A stretch of 64,000 nt of DNA, taken from contig NZ_WUQJ01000006.1 of the NCBI RefSeq assembly GCF_011074955.1, positions 1-64,000 on the forward strand, read 5' to 3'. Positions within the stretch are counted from its first letter, which is position 1; every line of letters begins with the position of its first letter. A model generated the notes under the pieces. It was not told where the DNA came from. It made no database searches and saw only the letters and a list, made by a program, of their open reading frames with translations. The stretch comes from Marinobacter caseinilyticus. GTDB taxonomy: Bacteria > Pseudomonadota > Gammaproteobacteria > Pseudomonadales > Oleiphilaceae. Below are positions 17,751 to 28,800 of this stretch, one piece after another. The position numbers were made by a program, and so were the translations under genes.

Positions 17751-20185
17751 GAGTGATCGGCCGCATCATCCTGCTCTGTGTCTTCCTGTCCGGGCTTGTC
17801 TGGCTTCTCATGCCTGTAAAAGATTGGGTTGAGACGGTGTGGTTCAGCGACGAGCAATCCGTTGATAATCTTCCGGAGCAAGTGCGTCCCGCCAAGGTCT
17901 TCTGGCTAAGGGAAAGCCAATGGACGTCCTTTTCTGTAAATGCCAGTCAGACTCCGATTCGGGTTCTCGCGCACGTTCAATTGCCGTCCGGTGAATACCC
18001 GGTCGATTACGCCCCGCCTTTCTCTCTCCGGTATCAGCTAATGGACGAAGAAGGCAACACACTGGGTGAACGAACCTATCACTACAAAACGGCACTGCCC
18101 GGGACCTCAACGCTGGCCGACGGGCGAACATTTCAACGCCGTTTTTACGCGGACTTCAGCCATCAAGCCACTCTGGACCAGACTCTTTTTATTGATTTGA
18201 GCAAGCTGACAAAGGTTAATAGCATTCGATTCCAGCCCGTCGACACGCCCACAGATGACAGTCGGATCGGCATCCGCCTTGCCACCCTCGAAACCCTTAA
18301 TCCCCCCCGGGCAGCGAGGGCCTGGCAACGGCTGAGTGACAGCCAGAAGGCGGAAATGCTCGACGGCCTGATATTCCCACATTATCTGGCGACCAACGCC
18401 GAGATTCTGAACCGGACGTCTGACCGCTGGAACCCGCTTGGACCGGTAGGTATCGACGGTGAAACCTTCGAGACGGATTTTCTTTACCTGCTTGATGCTC
18501 CGCCGGAACCGCCGGAACCACCGGCAACCTTTCGGCCACCGGGTCTTTACGCCGATGCAAATCACTGGATTACAATGCCTGTTGTGAATGCGGGCGCATC
18601 CCTGTACCGACTGGAGATAATGCCATTGGACCTTGCTGAGGAGACTGGCCCCGTTGTGGCAGAGCTTCTGTACCAGGCCAATGACACTCTGGAGCAGCGC
18701 ACGATGAAGTTCACCGCCGAGGACGTACCGGCAATCTGGCAGAAAGAACTGCTGCCCGGATTGCTGCAGATTCGTCCCAATCAGCCGGTGGTTGCACGGC
18801 TGTTCAAAGTGGGTTCGAACCGGGAAATCACCCCAGATCGAATGTTGCTGCCGACCTATCAGGCTTCGCCGTTCAACTCCCTTGACTATCATCTCAATGA
18901 CAAGACCGGTCAGCTTCAACCTGTCAGGATTGATGTCCGCCGGTTCACTGGGCAGGGCGGACAACCGGCAAGCCGGCTTTTTATTCGTTTCCTGAATGCT
19001 AATGAAGAGGTGCTCAGCCAAAGCTCGCTGTCGTTGAGCGACACCACAACTGGCTTTCAGCGGCTGGCAGCGGCCCCAGCGCTTTCGGTCCTTTCAGAAC
19101 CCTCCGGAATTTATTTCGCCGCTCCGGCAGCAGCCCGTAAAATGGTCCTGGAAGCGGACGGAGCAGCGTTAGTCGCCGTGTACCATCGCCCCCTCAACCA
19201 AGCCATTACCCGTAAACTCCCCGAACAACTTCGGCCCTGGCAGGACACCGATGCCCGAGTTCCGAACTGGTATCTGGCTCAACCTGTTAATGCAGATCAG
19301 TTGATGCGATCGAAACGCCGGCATTTGGTTGAATGGTTCCATCAACCCATTGATCTCAATACCGAGGTTGCCGAAGGCCACTTCGAGTGGGAGCCGCTGA
19401 GTACCGTTGCGCCGATGCCACAGCGGCAGGTGCTCTACCCGATTGGATACGGGACGCCCCTGCGAGACCGAGCAAGCAGTTCCGTATTCAGTCTGCTGCC
19501 CAAGTCGGGCGGGCTCACTCTCACACTCGATTCCAGCATTCAGGGCGTATCGTTCAGTCCGGAGCTTATCTTCCACCGACAAAACGGAGCGCCAACACGA
19601 GTTCAATTTTTCAAAAATGGTCAGGCCTGGTATGAACGGGGAATTGCCGGGAAACAGGGCCACTTCTCGCTACCTGTTTTAACCGCGGGCAACCATAAAA
19701 TCACCACCAAAGCAGAAGGCACCTGGTATATCAATCATAACCTGGCGCGGGGCAGCTACAGGCGCCGGCTGGCTTATGAAATTCCGGGGAACGGCATACG
19801 CTTCAATGTGAACAAAACCACCGGAGAGGAGGTCGTTACGCTGCAGTTTTTTGCTCCCCCTGCTCTTGAAAAGGCAAACGTTCGGGTCCGGATATCAGGC
19901 CTCTCTCGCCAGTCAAGCTCGATGATGTCGGATTACACGTTCCTGAATCGGGAATACACACTGGCGCCTTCCGGCGACCAGACGCTCAGTCTCGGCACCC
20001 GGCAGAGCCTTTGGAGCGAGCCAGTCCGTGTCGCGGTTCCCCTAGGCAAAGACCTGCCACCCGGCCGCTATCAGATAACCATTGACGGGGACCAGGCCGA
20101 GCCGCTGCTGGTATCCGCTTACCAGATCCTCGAAGGTGAGCGTGCACCCTATCGTTTTTTTATGGAGACCCAGAGTGAGGAATGA
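17747..20185 (+). CDS. Membrane-anchored periplasmic protein of the PGA-like operon
   Basis: An 812-residue protein with an N-terminal signal or anchor (IILLCVFLSGLVWLLMPV). The rest appears to be soluble and rich in beta structure, with no enzyme motif I recognise. A proline-rich linker (PPEPPEPPATFRPPG) lies near residue 250 and probably divides two modules. The start overlaps the preceding stop as ATGA, indicating translational coupling. The end overlaps the next gene. From position alone it may be a periplasmic scaffold or polymer-handling component between the PgsC-like inner-membrane protein and the outer-membrane barrel protein. Confidence 0.7.
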   Translation: MRVIGRIILLCVFLSGLVWLLMPVKDWVETVWFSDEQSVDNLPEQVRPAKVFWLRESQWTSFSVNASQTPIRVLAHVQLPSGEYPVDYAPPFSLRYQLMDEEGNTLGERTYHYKTALPGTSTLADGRTFQRRFYADFSHQATLDQTLFIDLSKLTKVNSIRFQPVDTPTDDSRIGIRLATLETLNPPRAARAWQRLSDSQKAEMLDGLIFPHYLATNAEILNRTSDRWNPLGPVGIDGETFETDFLYLLDAPPEPPEPPATFRPPGLYADANHWITMPVVNAGASLYRLEIMPLDLAEETGPVVAELLYQANDTLEQRTMKFTAEDVPAIWQKELLPGLLQIRPNQPVVARLFKVGSNREITPDRMLLPTYQASPFNSLDYHLNDKTGQLQPVRIDVRRFTGQGGQPASRLFIRFLNANEEVLSQSSLSLSDTTTGFQRLAAAPALSVLSEPSGIYFAAPAAARKMVLEADGAALVAVYHRPLNQAITRKLPEQLRPWQDTDARVPNWYLAQPVNADQLMRSKRRHLVEWFHQPIDLNTEVAEGHFEWEPLSTVAPMPQRQVLYPIGYGTPLRDRASSSVFSLLPKSGGLTLTLDSSIQGVSFSPELIFHRQNGAPTRVQFFKNGQAWYERGIAGKQGHFSLPVLTAGNHKITTKAEGTWYINHNLARGSYRRRLAYEIPGNGIRFNVNKTTGEEVVTLQFFAPPALEKANVRVRISGLSRQSSSMMSDYTFLNREYTLAPSGDQTLSLGTRQSLWSEPVRVAVPLGKDLPPGRYQITIDGDQAEPLLVSAYQILEGERAPYRFFMETQSEE

Positions 20186-21053
20186 GACAGTATGGTATCT
20201 TTTTGCAGCAACAATGATGCTGATTTCAACTCAGGGCATTGCAGTGGATAAGATCCCGGAGCCACTCGCAGACCAGCGAAATCAGAAACATTTCATCGCT
20301 CCGACGTATCATGAATTGACGTCCCTGGAATCGTTATTCTCAGACCTGCTGCAGCCCAACAGCCGTGACCATACCTTGACCAGCCGGGCCGAATCTCTGG
20401 GCTTCACAGTGTCCAGAGATGACCAGCAAAACATTCACCTAGTGGACCGTGAATCCCGTGGCTGGGGCTATTATCGATTCGCGACCCTATCCGCAGGTGG
20501 ACTCGTCATCCAGGCGCCTCATCAGTTTTACGACCGGCATACGGGCACCATCGCACGAGCCATTTTTGAGCAGGTGCACGGAAAAATCCTGGCGCTCAAC
20601 AGCAGCCACCGATATACAGATCGCCGGGAGGACACGCCACCATCGGACCTGGCCCACATTCCCAATTCGCCATTTAATTCGCTGACCCGCGCGGTCGCGT
20701 TGGGGCTCGGGAAAGTCACGATCATTCAGCTTCACGGATACTCCGCTGAAAAACGAAAATCTGCAGTGGCGAGAGCGTCCGATATCATCATCAGCAGTGG
20801 CGCCTCTGCGCCTCAGCCCGAAATGTTGCGGATCGCTGATTGCCTGAGCCAGCAAACACCTTGGAGAGTTCTCAGATTCCCGGAAGATACCGGTGAACTG
20901 GGTGGCACTCGGAATCTACAGGGTCAGCTTTTGCATGCTTTGGGAAAACCGATATTTGTTCACATGGAACTCTCGCACTCTGTGCGCAAGGCACTGATCA
21001 ACAACCCTGAGACCATGACAAGATTTACGGCATGCATCACACCACAGGATTGA
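20175..21053 (+). CDS. Secreted hydrolase-like protein of the PGA-like operon
   Basis: About 292 residues from a GTG at 20175, which overlaps the previous gene by 11 bases; the longer frame from 20082 has no signal peptide. The start gives a signal sequence (VWYLFAATMMLISTQGIA). The core shows GWGYYRF, VIQAPHQFYDRHTG, LNSSHRY, IIQLHGYS and VHMELS. The spaced H, D, H, H and HxE residues resemble a metal-dependent amidohydrolase or peptidase, such as N-formylglutamate or PGA hydrolases. That comparison is by motif only. It is homologous to two domains in the PgsC-like protein, and only this copy keeps all the histidines. A role in trimming or releasing a glutamyl polymer is a reasonable guess. 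Confidence 0.65.
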   Translation: MRNETVWYLFAATMMLISTQGIAVDKIPEPLADQRNQKHFIAPTYHELTSLESLFSDLLQPNSRDHTLTSRAESLGFTVSRDDQQNIHLVDRESRGWGYYRFATLSAGGLVIQAPHQFYDRHTGTIARAIFEQVHGKILALNSSHRYTDRREDTPPSDLAHIPNSPFNSLTRAVALGLGKVTIIQLHGYSAEKRKSAVARASDIIISSGASAPQPEMLRIADCLSQQTPWRVLRFPEDTGELGGTRNLQGQLLHALGKPIFVHMELSHSVRKALINNPETMTRFTACITPQD

Positions 21054-21060
21054 ACACAGA

Positions 21061-24000
21061 ATGAACGCTACACGACTGACCGTCATTCTGCTGACGATAA
21101 CGCTGACGGGTGAAGGTTTTGCAGCATCCAAGCGGGATGCCTGGGCACCTTATGCACAAGCACCCCTGATCTGGGAAACACTCTCAGAGTGGCAAAGAAC
21201 CCCTGAGAGCAGCCCCATGACTGGCGAAGCGGCAGGCACCAACCAGGTGCTTGTTGAGCCAGGCTCCGGAGTCTGGTTCCTGCTGGATGAAAATGCGGTG
21301 CTACGGCTGGATCAGATGGCACCGGCAGAGGCGGCAAATCTACGGGTCATGCAGTCGGACCCACTGGGATTATACTACCCTCTGCCGATGGTCCAGGCGG
21401 TTTCCGGAAGGTCGCTTATATCCCGACGGCCAATGGTGGCCGATCGCCTGATCTGGATTCACAACCACAGTGATACTCCGGTGAACCCTATCTTGATGAA
21501 AGGAACTCGGGCAGCACCAAATCCCCTGCCGCGCTGGGCTGACCTTAAGCCCGATCACTTGGAAACCACATTGATATACCAGTCGCCTCAGGCGGACTGG
21601 CAACCATTCCACGCATTGCCCGAATCTGGTGTTCGTTTTTCACTAGAGGGACCGCAGGTACTCGAATTGACATTAAGACAGTCCCTGACCGACGGGCCGC
21701 TGCCAAGGCGCGATTTCATCGACGTCAAACTGGGGGAAAGCCAGTCGCGACGGTATGCTCTGCATTTTCGGCCGGATAGAGACCATCGCTTTGAACATGG
21801 TGATCAGTACAGCACGCTCAGTCTTTCTGAGCGGGTATATCTGAACATTCCAGAGGAAAGCGTTGAAATCGAGTTTATGCCCAGTTTCCGGGGTTGGTTC
21901 AAGGTACGTCGAATTGCGGATCACGTCCTTCTTGATGACTCGATGCCCTGGCAGGTAAGTGACCGAGATTTGGCGAAAAGCCTGATCAGCGGACAGACTC
22001 AAGAGCAGAATCGAGTGGCCCAATTCCTCGCGGAACAGTCGTATGCTGAGCCGATGAAGAATGAGTTCACTCTGTGGGGAGAGCCCTCTGTCATTGACGG
22101 ACCCCGCTATCATTATTTTCGCGACCTTTGGCCGGACAACGCTGTGCAGGCCGAATCTGCCGAGTTCATGACAGCACGATTCATCACCCCAGAAACGGAT
22201 TTAGATACCTACCTTACGCCAATGGCACCGTCCAGCCCTTTGAGGGACGCCGACACTTTTGTTCGGCTTGACGCTGCCGATCGGTTACACACCTTCTCGG
22301 TTCCCGGAACCTCCCCGAAAGGCGAACTAAAAGTACGGCTGGTTTCGGCAGAACCCGGCACTCAGATTACCATACGCACCGGTGATCTCAGCCACACGCT
22401 GCTTTATCGGCCTGATCTGCGCCTGAAACCCCTGACGGCTCTGGACCGCGAAGATAGCCTGGCCATTGCGACCGGCCGGGCTGCTAATCCGTTGCTGGTC
22501 AGCGAGGCTCGGCTCGGCTTACAGACCGGCGCTGGCCTGATCGAGGTTTCCGCCGACCGACCCGGCGTCAGCCTCAGTCTGCAGGTGGAAGAGCGTTCGA
22601 CGCCTCAAATGGTGCCTACCGAATTGGTGGGCTATGCCAAATCCCAAGATCCCTCCTTCGTTGCGGAATCCTGGATTAATGACATCCGCCCCACGTCAGT
22701 CGACGCCTCGCATTGGCAGGACAGCTCGTTATTGCGGCATTGGTTGCAGGGGCGATCGGCAAGTTTCGCCGATGACCTCTCACCGCCTATGTACAAACTT
22801 GCCAATGCCTCCATGCGGCTTGCTCAGCTGGAAAAACTCATTGATCAGGGAGAAAAAGGGCTGGCGACAAATCTCGCCAAGGGCGCACTGGTCTACTCCA
22901 GCGACGAGGGCCAAACCCAGAGTATTGAAGAGCAGGCGCTGAGACACCGCGCCTATGCCTTCCTGGTGGAAAACTACAAGTCAGCGGCTTCCTCGTTCGG
23001 CCTGCAAACTCTGCTGGCCAATCAATATCTGGCGACCCGGGACCCTGAAATCGCCATACAACTGGTAGAGCAACTTTATGTCGAGGGCTTTTTGAAAGAG
23101 TCCCTGCGATTGTCCCTTGGCATCGAGCAACAGCGCCTGACACCAACATACCGGGATCGGCTTCACCATCTCAACCGCTCAGCGGGCCGGGCCACGGACT
23201 GGCTGGCAGTGACTGACTTTCTGACCAGCGGCTCGAGCGCAGCAACGCACGATGAGCAGGCACTGCCGCCAGTCTGGGTCAATGCCGGTGAGCTTATTTC
23301 CTCTCGCCGTATCACGCGCCAGGTATGGAACCCGAAACTTGAGCGGCTGTTCACCCGTCACCAGGCGGGGCCGGATATCCCCCTTATGCTGACGGTCAAT
23401 GGCCCAGCCAAACTGCGCTTGTCGGTCAACTTGCTGCATCGATCCAGGGCGGAGTCGATGGATGACTGGCTGGATTTGACCCACAACGGTCAAGTTCACA
23501 GGATTCCAATACTCGACAGTCAGGTTCACGGCAGGCTGAGGCTTGAGGGATCGCCGAAAACCGACGTTGGCAGCCAGGATTTCATCACCCTGGCACTGTC
23601 CGAAGGACACCACGAGCTAGAGATCCAGACGCGCTCGCAACCGGCGCTAGTCGGAGTCGAGCGGCTGGTGGCGGACTACACGACATCGGACCGGGCAATC
23701 TCCAGCGCGCTCAAATGCAACGCCTTCAAGGAACAGTATGACCAGAGCGTGGGAATCCGTGATGGCGACGTCATTGCCAGTACTGCCAATGGCTGGCAAC
23801 AGGTAGCCCCGGCTGCGGAAACCATTGCCCGTCTCTGTGCCCGCCTGCACAGCAGCTCGGAGCCTGTCAGCGTTTCTGTAGGAACGTTACTCAGTCTTGA
23901 GCCCGCCGCTGCCCTGCAAACACACACACCAGTGTCCGAGTATTCATCCCAGACTCTGATTGAATCGAGACTGGCTGGGATTCTGGGTACTGCTGATTTC

Positions 24001-25830
24001 CACGAGCAACCTGAGCTGATTGCCGAGGCAAATAATCTGGGGGCGCTGCTTCCCGGTAATCCCCGAGTTGAGAAACTGCTGGCCAACATTAATGAACGGC
24101 AGTTCTGGGAGCAGGAAGAGCTGATCACCCGTAGCGCGGGGCTTGTTGGGTTTGAAAGCGATGGCTGGTTACCTGAGAGTGATTTTCTGGAAACCCGTTA
24201 TCCGTTGCTTGGTCAGCCCCCGGGCGATGGAGAAAGGCTGTTGTTTGGCCGTAACAGTCGTGGTATCCAGCTTAACCCCCAAAGAACCACCCAGTACCGG
24301 TTGCAATTGCGTCTCGACAGGCCTGCCTATCAGAAAATTCCACCGATTACCGTCATCGTGAGCGAAAACGACCGCAGGCTTCGGCGCATCGAGCTGTCGC
24401 CAAGCGACCCTATACGGTCGCTCCCATTTAGTCTTGACCCAGGCGTGCACAAACTAACGCTGAAGCTCGATAACGCCACCAGCCGACACTGGGTTTTTGC
24501 CCGCCTGGAATTGCGCGACAGCGAGCATGCCAACACTTGGACAACGGCGTTTGAAAGCGGCCAGCGCTACTATCACCTGGTTACCCGGGCAGATCCCCTG
24601 ACCTTGTATCTGGACCAACCTGCGTGGCTTCGCGTTGAATCTTACGACGGCGACAACTGGCACAGCCAGTACTTCTACCGCCCTGAGTCGGGATATAAAT
24701 CATTCACTCTCTCTGTCTTGAAAGGCCAGTACGTCAGAGTCTATTCCCTTCGACACAAGCCAAAACGCAAGTTACTTGGCGTGCCCCAGGCCGATGTGCC
24801 GGACGTGACAACGAACAACACGCCTGAAGTTCCGCAGGTGAGCAATGCTGACGTGGCATTGGTATACGATGCGTTTACGGCGCAATCAGACGATAGCGGC
24901 ACCCACGGTGCCTTCGCAGCATTCCGGCAGCGGCCCGACTTTGACAGTGCGGACAGGGAACGAGAAAAGTTCCTTGAAGCCGGTTATCGCTACCGTAGGC
25001 TCTATGAAAACCAGCGACTGCATTGGCAAGGTGAAGGTTTTGCACGCTTACATGAGGACACAGCCATACAGGTCGTTGGCAGCAGACATTGGCTAACCTG
25101 GCGTCCTGATCGTCGCCACTGGCGGTTGGGCGCCATGCTTAACGGCCATTGGCAGACCGACAGCGACACCAGTACCTCCGGCAGCAGCGCCTACGTCAGC
25201 GCCTACGCCCAGGGCCATTTTTACATCGGTGACGCCTTGGATATCAGGCACCGTGTGACTTTTTTCCACCATTGGTTGAGCGAACAGCAAACGGGCACCA
25301 ATGCAGCGTATGACCGCGATGTATTCAGCAGCTATAAACAGGATCATCGCAGGGGGCTGGATTTGCAGGAGAGTCTCGTTTACTCGCCTTACAATGATGC
25401 TGAACTCAGTGCCATATTCAGCGCTCGAAGCAATGAAAACCTGAACCCATCGGACCCTGACCGATTCAGCCTCGGCCTCAGCTGGCAACAATACTGGCAT
25501 CAGGTCCGGCTGCAAGCTGGCATTGAAACCCGCTGGTTACAAGCCGACGACGATCGCCGCCAGGCCCGGTCTCAAACATTGGTCGAGGGCAACGCATCCT
25601 GGTTCACATGGCAAGCCGGAGGCCAACGCTGGGAGACCGGAGTCGGCTTCGGGTATGACGTGGATACAGACGAACTCCGGTTTACCGTCTCTTTGGAGTG
25701 GGACCGACCCGGAGCGAGGCGCCTTCGTGATTTTCGTCCTGAATCCCTCTCCTTCAGTGCGCGCGAGCATGCAGTGGCCAACCACCGTGTCCAACACAAC
25801 TACCTGAATTACATTGAACATGAAGAATGA
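21061..25830 (+). CDS. Giant outer-membrane barrel protein, putative polymer exporter
   Basis: A 1589-residue protein with a signal peptide (LTVILLTITLTGEGFA). The middle has beta-rich modules and a helical, TPR-like stretch around 570-720 (LANASMRLAQLEKLIDQGEK and following). The last about 240 residues alternate polar and hydrophobic positions with many aromatic residues (HWLTWRPDRRHWRLGAML, then ELRFTVSLEWDRPG). This is the pattern of an outer-membrane beta barrel. The layout, periplasmic repeats followed by a C-terminal barrel, recalls the polysaccharide exporters PgaA, BcsC and AlgK/AlgE, though I see no sequence match. It lies in the operon just before the ligase gene, with a 17-base overlap. 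Function is inferred from position and architecture. Confidence 0.65.
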   Translation: MNATRLTVILLTITLTGEGFAASKRDAWAPYAQAPLIWETLSEWQRTPESSPMTGEAAGTNQVLVEPGSGVWFLLDENAVLRLDQMAPAEAANLRVMQSDPLGLYYPLPMVQAVSGRSLISRRPMVADRLIWIHNHSDTPVNPILMKGTRAAPNPLPRWADLKPDHLETTLIYQSPQADWQPFHALPESGVRFSLEGPQVLELTLRQSLTDGPLPRRDFIDVKLGESQSRRYALHFRPDRDHRFEHGDQYSTLSLSERVYLNIPEESVEIEFMPSFRGWFKVRRIADHVLLDDSMPWQVSDRDLAKSLISGQTQEQNRVAQFLAEQSYAEPMKNEFTLWGEPSVIDGPRYHYFRDLWPDNAVQAESAEFMTARFITPETDLDTYLTPMAPSSPLRDADTFVRLDAADRLHTFSVPGTSPKGELKVRLVSAEPGTQITIRTGDLSHTLLYRPDLRLKPLTALDREDSLAIATGRAANPLLVSEARLGLQTGAGLIEVSADRPGVSLSLQVEERSTPQMVPTELVGYAKSQDPSFVAESWINDIRPTSVDASHWQDSSLLRHWLQGRSASFADDLSPPMYKLANASMRLAQLEKLIDQGEKGLATNLAKGALVYSSDEGQTQSIEEQALRHRAYAFLVENYKSAASSFGLQTLLANQYLATRDPEIAIQLVEQLYVEGFLKESLRLSLGIEQQRLTPTYRDRLHHLNRSAGRATDWLAVTDFLTSGSSAATHDEQALPPVWVNAGELISSRRITRQVWNPKLERLFTRHQAGPDIPLMLTVNGPAKLRLSVNLLHRSRAESMDDWLDLTHNGQVHRIPILDSQVHGRLRLEGSPKTDVGSQDFITLALSEGHHELEIQTRSQPALVGVERLVADYTTSDRAISSALKCNAFKEQYDQSVGIRDGDVIASTANGWQQVAPAAETIARLCARLHSSSEPVSVSVGTLLSLEPAAALQTHTPVSEYSSQTLIESRLAGILGTADFHEQPELIAEANNLGALLPGNPRVEKLLANINERQFWEQEELITRSAGLVGFESDGWLPESDFLETRYPLLGQPPGDGERLLFGRNSRGIQLNPQRTTQYRLQLRLDRPAYQKIPPITVIVSENDRRLRRIELSPSDPIRSLPFSLDPGVHKLTLKLDNATSRHWVFARLELRDSEHANTWTTAFESGQRYYHLVTRADPLTLYLDQPAWLRVESYDGDNWHSQYFYRPESGYKSFTLSVLKGQYVRVYSLRHKPKRKLLGVPQADVPDVTTNNTPEVPQVSNADVALVYDAFTAQSDDSGTHGAFAAFRQRPDFDSADREREKFLEAGYRYRRLYENQRLHWQGEGFARLHEDTAIQVVGSRHWLTWRPDRRHWRLGAMLNGHWQTDSDTSTSGSSAYVSAYAQGHFYIGDALDIRHRVTFFHHWLSEQQTGTNAAYDRDVFSSYKQDHRRGLDLQESLVYSPYNDAELSAIFSARSNENLNPSDPDRFSLGLSWQQYWHQVRLQAGIETRWLQADDDRRQARSQTLVEGNASWFTWQAGGQRWETGVGFGYDVDTDELRFTVSLEWDRPGARRLRDFRPESLSFSAREHAVANHRVQHNYLNYIEHEE

Positions 25831-28800
25831 TTTCACGATAGACGCGAAGCATCTTCTGGCGCTCGGGCAGGACCCGTTGTGGCGCCAGGTTTACCGTTCT
25901 TTGGGTATTGAGCTCCGTCAGGAGTTTGACCGTTGGGTCGTCAAGGAAAACCGGCCAGACGGAGTTCAACAGGGCCAGTGGTTATCCCAGGAAATGTGTT
26001 TCTTCCTGGTCTATTTCTGCGATCACCTGCTCGGTACCATCGGCGAACTTGAAGCCGAGTTTCAGCGTTACTGGGGCCGCATTCAGCGAGCGGCTACCCG
26101 TCGCGACAAGGAACATCACCTGCTGGCATGTGCGGCCTTCCTCGGACAGACGCGGTCGGGTCTTCGCAGAGACCGAGCGGCCATGTCCCGGTTTTTCGAT
26201 GAATACGCTCTGAAAGACCGCTACACCAGACTGCTGGCCGAAAAGGAGCGATTGCTGGCGTTTGCTCTGGAACGATTGAATGCCAACACCGGCCATTTTC
26301 TCGGAAACTACCGCCAATCGACCACCACCAATGCCCTGTCAGCAAGAGTCGAACGGGAGAATCTGATCGAAAACCTGATTGCCTATCGCGGTGACTACCG
26401 GGTGGTATTGGAGACACTGCGCTGGATTGAAACGTTCATTCTCAGCGCTTCCGGGTCTCAGGAGCAATGGCTTGGCCCCCAGCTTGTTCACTTTTGCTAT
26501 CGGCTACTCAGCGACCCTGCCCAGCCGGTTTGGTTGCGAACCCAGGGCCTGAATATCGCCCTACTTCTGGACACTGACGCCGCACTTGAGGTGCTCAGGC
26601 AACGCTTCGAAAAAGCGGAACCCGGTGACAGCCTTTTCTTTCGCGGCCGCGCTGTTGCCCACCTCGTCGCGTTGGGAGATCACCCGGCAGTGGAATCAAT
26701 ACTCTGGCTGGCCGCGAGCGACCCGAGCGAGCATGTCCGCCAGTGCCTGATAAGGTCCTTGCCAAAAATCCCTGACACCGCCTGCGGGCATCTTGTCGAG
26801 ATGCTGGACCGAAATGAAATCCGACCGGGTGCGCGCGCCCTACTGATCCGAATCATCTGCGAAATGCCTCTTGCCAAAGGCAACAAGCTGGGCGCACACA
26901 AGGTGCTTCTGAAACATCTGGCACCGGAACAAACCGATCTGGTTCTGAGAGAAACTCTTCGGGCTCTGCCAGCCTGGTACGTCAAAGCCCGTGGGGAAGG
27001 TGCGGACGTCGCGGACGAGCTCTCTGCTTTAACCGGGGCGCTGGACCGTCTGACCCAGCACCACCCCAAAACCAAAGTTCGCCGCTGGGTAGCTCAAAGT
27101 CGCGAACATTTATGGGCCGCCAGTCAAGCGGGACTGATCCCGGCGGTGTCCGAAGAGATTATGGACACCACGAACTGGCAGAAAAAAGGCCGGATTCACC
27201 TGGACTCCGATTGCACGGACGAAGACCTGGGACGCTTTCTGGCGACCAGGACGGAAAGCCAGTTTGGTTTCGACATTCAGCGTAAAAGTCGCCGTATTAA
27301 ATTCACCAAGGGCCATGGTTATCGATTCCGGCTCTGGCGTTTCGTCCACGAGTTGAGAACCAGTGCAACGGACAAACGCCAGAATTACAATCACACCCGG
27401 GGACGTATTTACTACGGGCTGTTGCAAGTGCCTGGCTGGAACCTGTCGGAACTGAGCCAAACCAAGGTGCCCGGTGAACCGCTGCACATCCCTGAGGAGG
27501 GAAACTGGCGCCCGTATTTGCCGCTGCTGGATCATGTGTTGTCTTCCCTTGATCAGGGCTGGCCCACCCGCCCGCTCAGCCTCTTCACCACAGAGGGCAT
27601 CACCAGAATATACCCACCCAAAGGGCTATTTCGCAGACTATGGGCCAAGCTGAATATTAGCCTGCGTTTTGCCGCGCTGAGTGAAACGCGTAACTGGCGA
27701 GAACACAGCGGCTTGCCGCCAGAAGCCTACCTCGGCGCCCTCCAACGCTTTGGCTTCCGTTTTGAAATCGAGGGCTATCTCGCCGACAACGGAAACGCTG
27801 GCGAGCGTCAGCAGGTCGATCAGCGGGTACGACGGTTTTTCCCTGGTATGGCGGCAATTCCTCTACCGGCCATCTGGACTGATTTCAAAAGTTATTTTTA
27901 CTCTGTCTATGAGAACAGTCTGCATCAACTGTTGCTGTTTCTTGGGGGCCTGGCGGCACTCTTCTTTGGTCGACACCTGATCACATCCGGTCTGATGCGA
28001 CAGGCCCGACTCAAACTGCCACTGGTTATCGGTGGCTGGGGAACCCGGGGCAAATCTGGTACCGAGCGTTTGAAAGCCGCCCTTCTGAATGCGCTTGGCC
28101 TAAGTGTATTGTCGAAGACGACCGGCTGCGAGGCCATGTTCCTATTCAACCCAGCAAACCGGCCGCTGCGGGAGATGTTTCTTTTCCGGCCGTATGACAA
28201 AGCGTCCATCTGGGAACAGGTTGACCTGGTACGTCTTTCGGCAAAGTTCAATGTGGATGTTTTTCTCTGGGAATGCATGGGGTTGACGCCACGCTACGTT
28301 CAGATTTTGCAAGAACAGTGGATGCGGGATGACCTTTCGACCATTACAAACTGCTATCCGGATCATGAGGACATTCAGGGGCCCGCGGGCATCGATATTC
28401 CTCAGGTCATGCAGAGGTTTATTCCCAAAAAGGGCAAGCTCATTACCACCGAGCACAATATGTACCCTTTCCTCAGCGAAGGCGCTCGGGATAAAGGCAC
28501 CACCATCATCAAAGTGGATGAGAGTGCGGGCGATCTTCTGCCGGCAGACGTGCTGGACCGATTTCCGTATGAGGAGCACCCCACAAACATTGCCCTGGTC
28601 ATGCGGATGGCGGAAGAGATGGGCATCCCGACGGATTTCGCCGTGAAGGAAATGGCCGATCGGGTTGTTGCGGATCTCGGCGTTCTCAAGGTGTATCCCA
28701 TTGCGCCCGTCAGAGGCAGGAAAATACGGTTTATCAATGGCATGTCCGCAAACGAACGTCACGCGGCTCTTGCCAACTGGGAGCGCCTTGGCCTCACGCA

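Noticed and set aside
18107..19021. Minus-strand open frame of 304 codons
   Set aside because: It lies antisense inside the 812-residue operon gene, which is coupled to its neighbours by overlapping start and stop codons.
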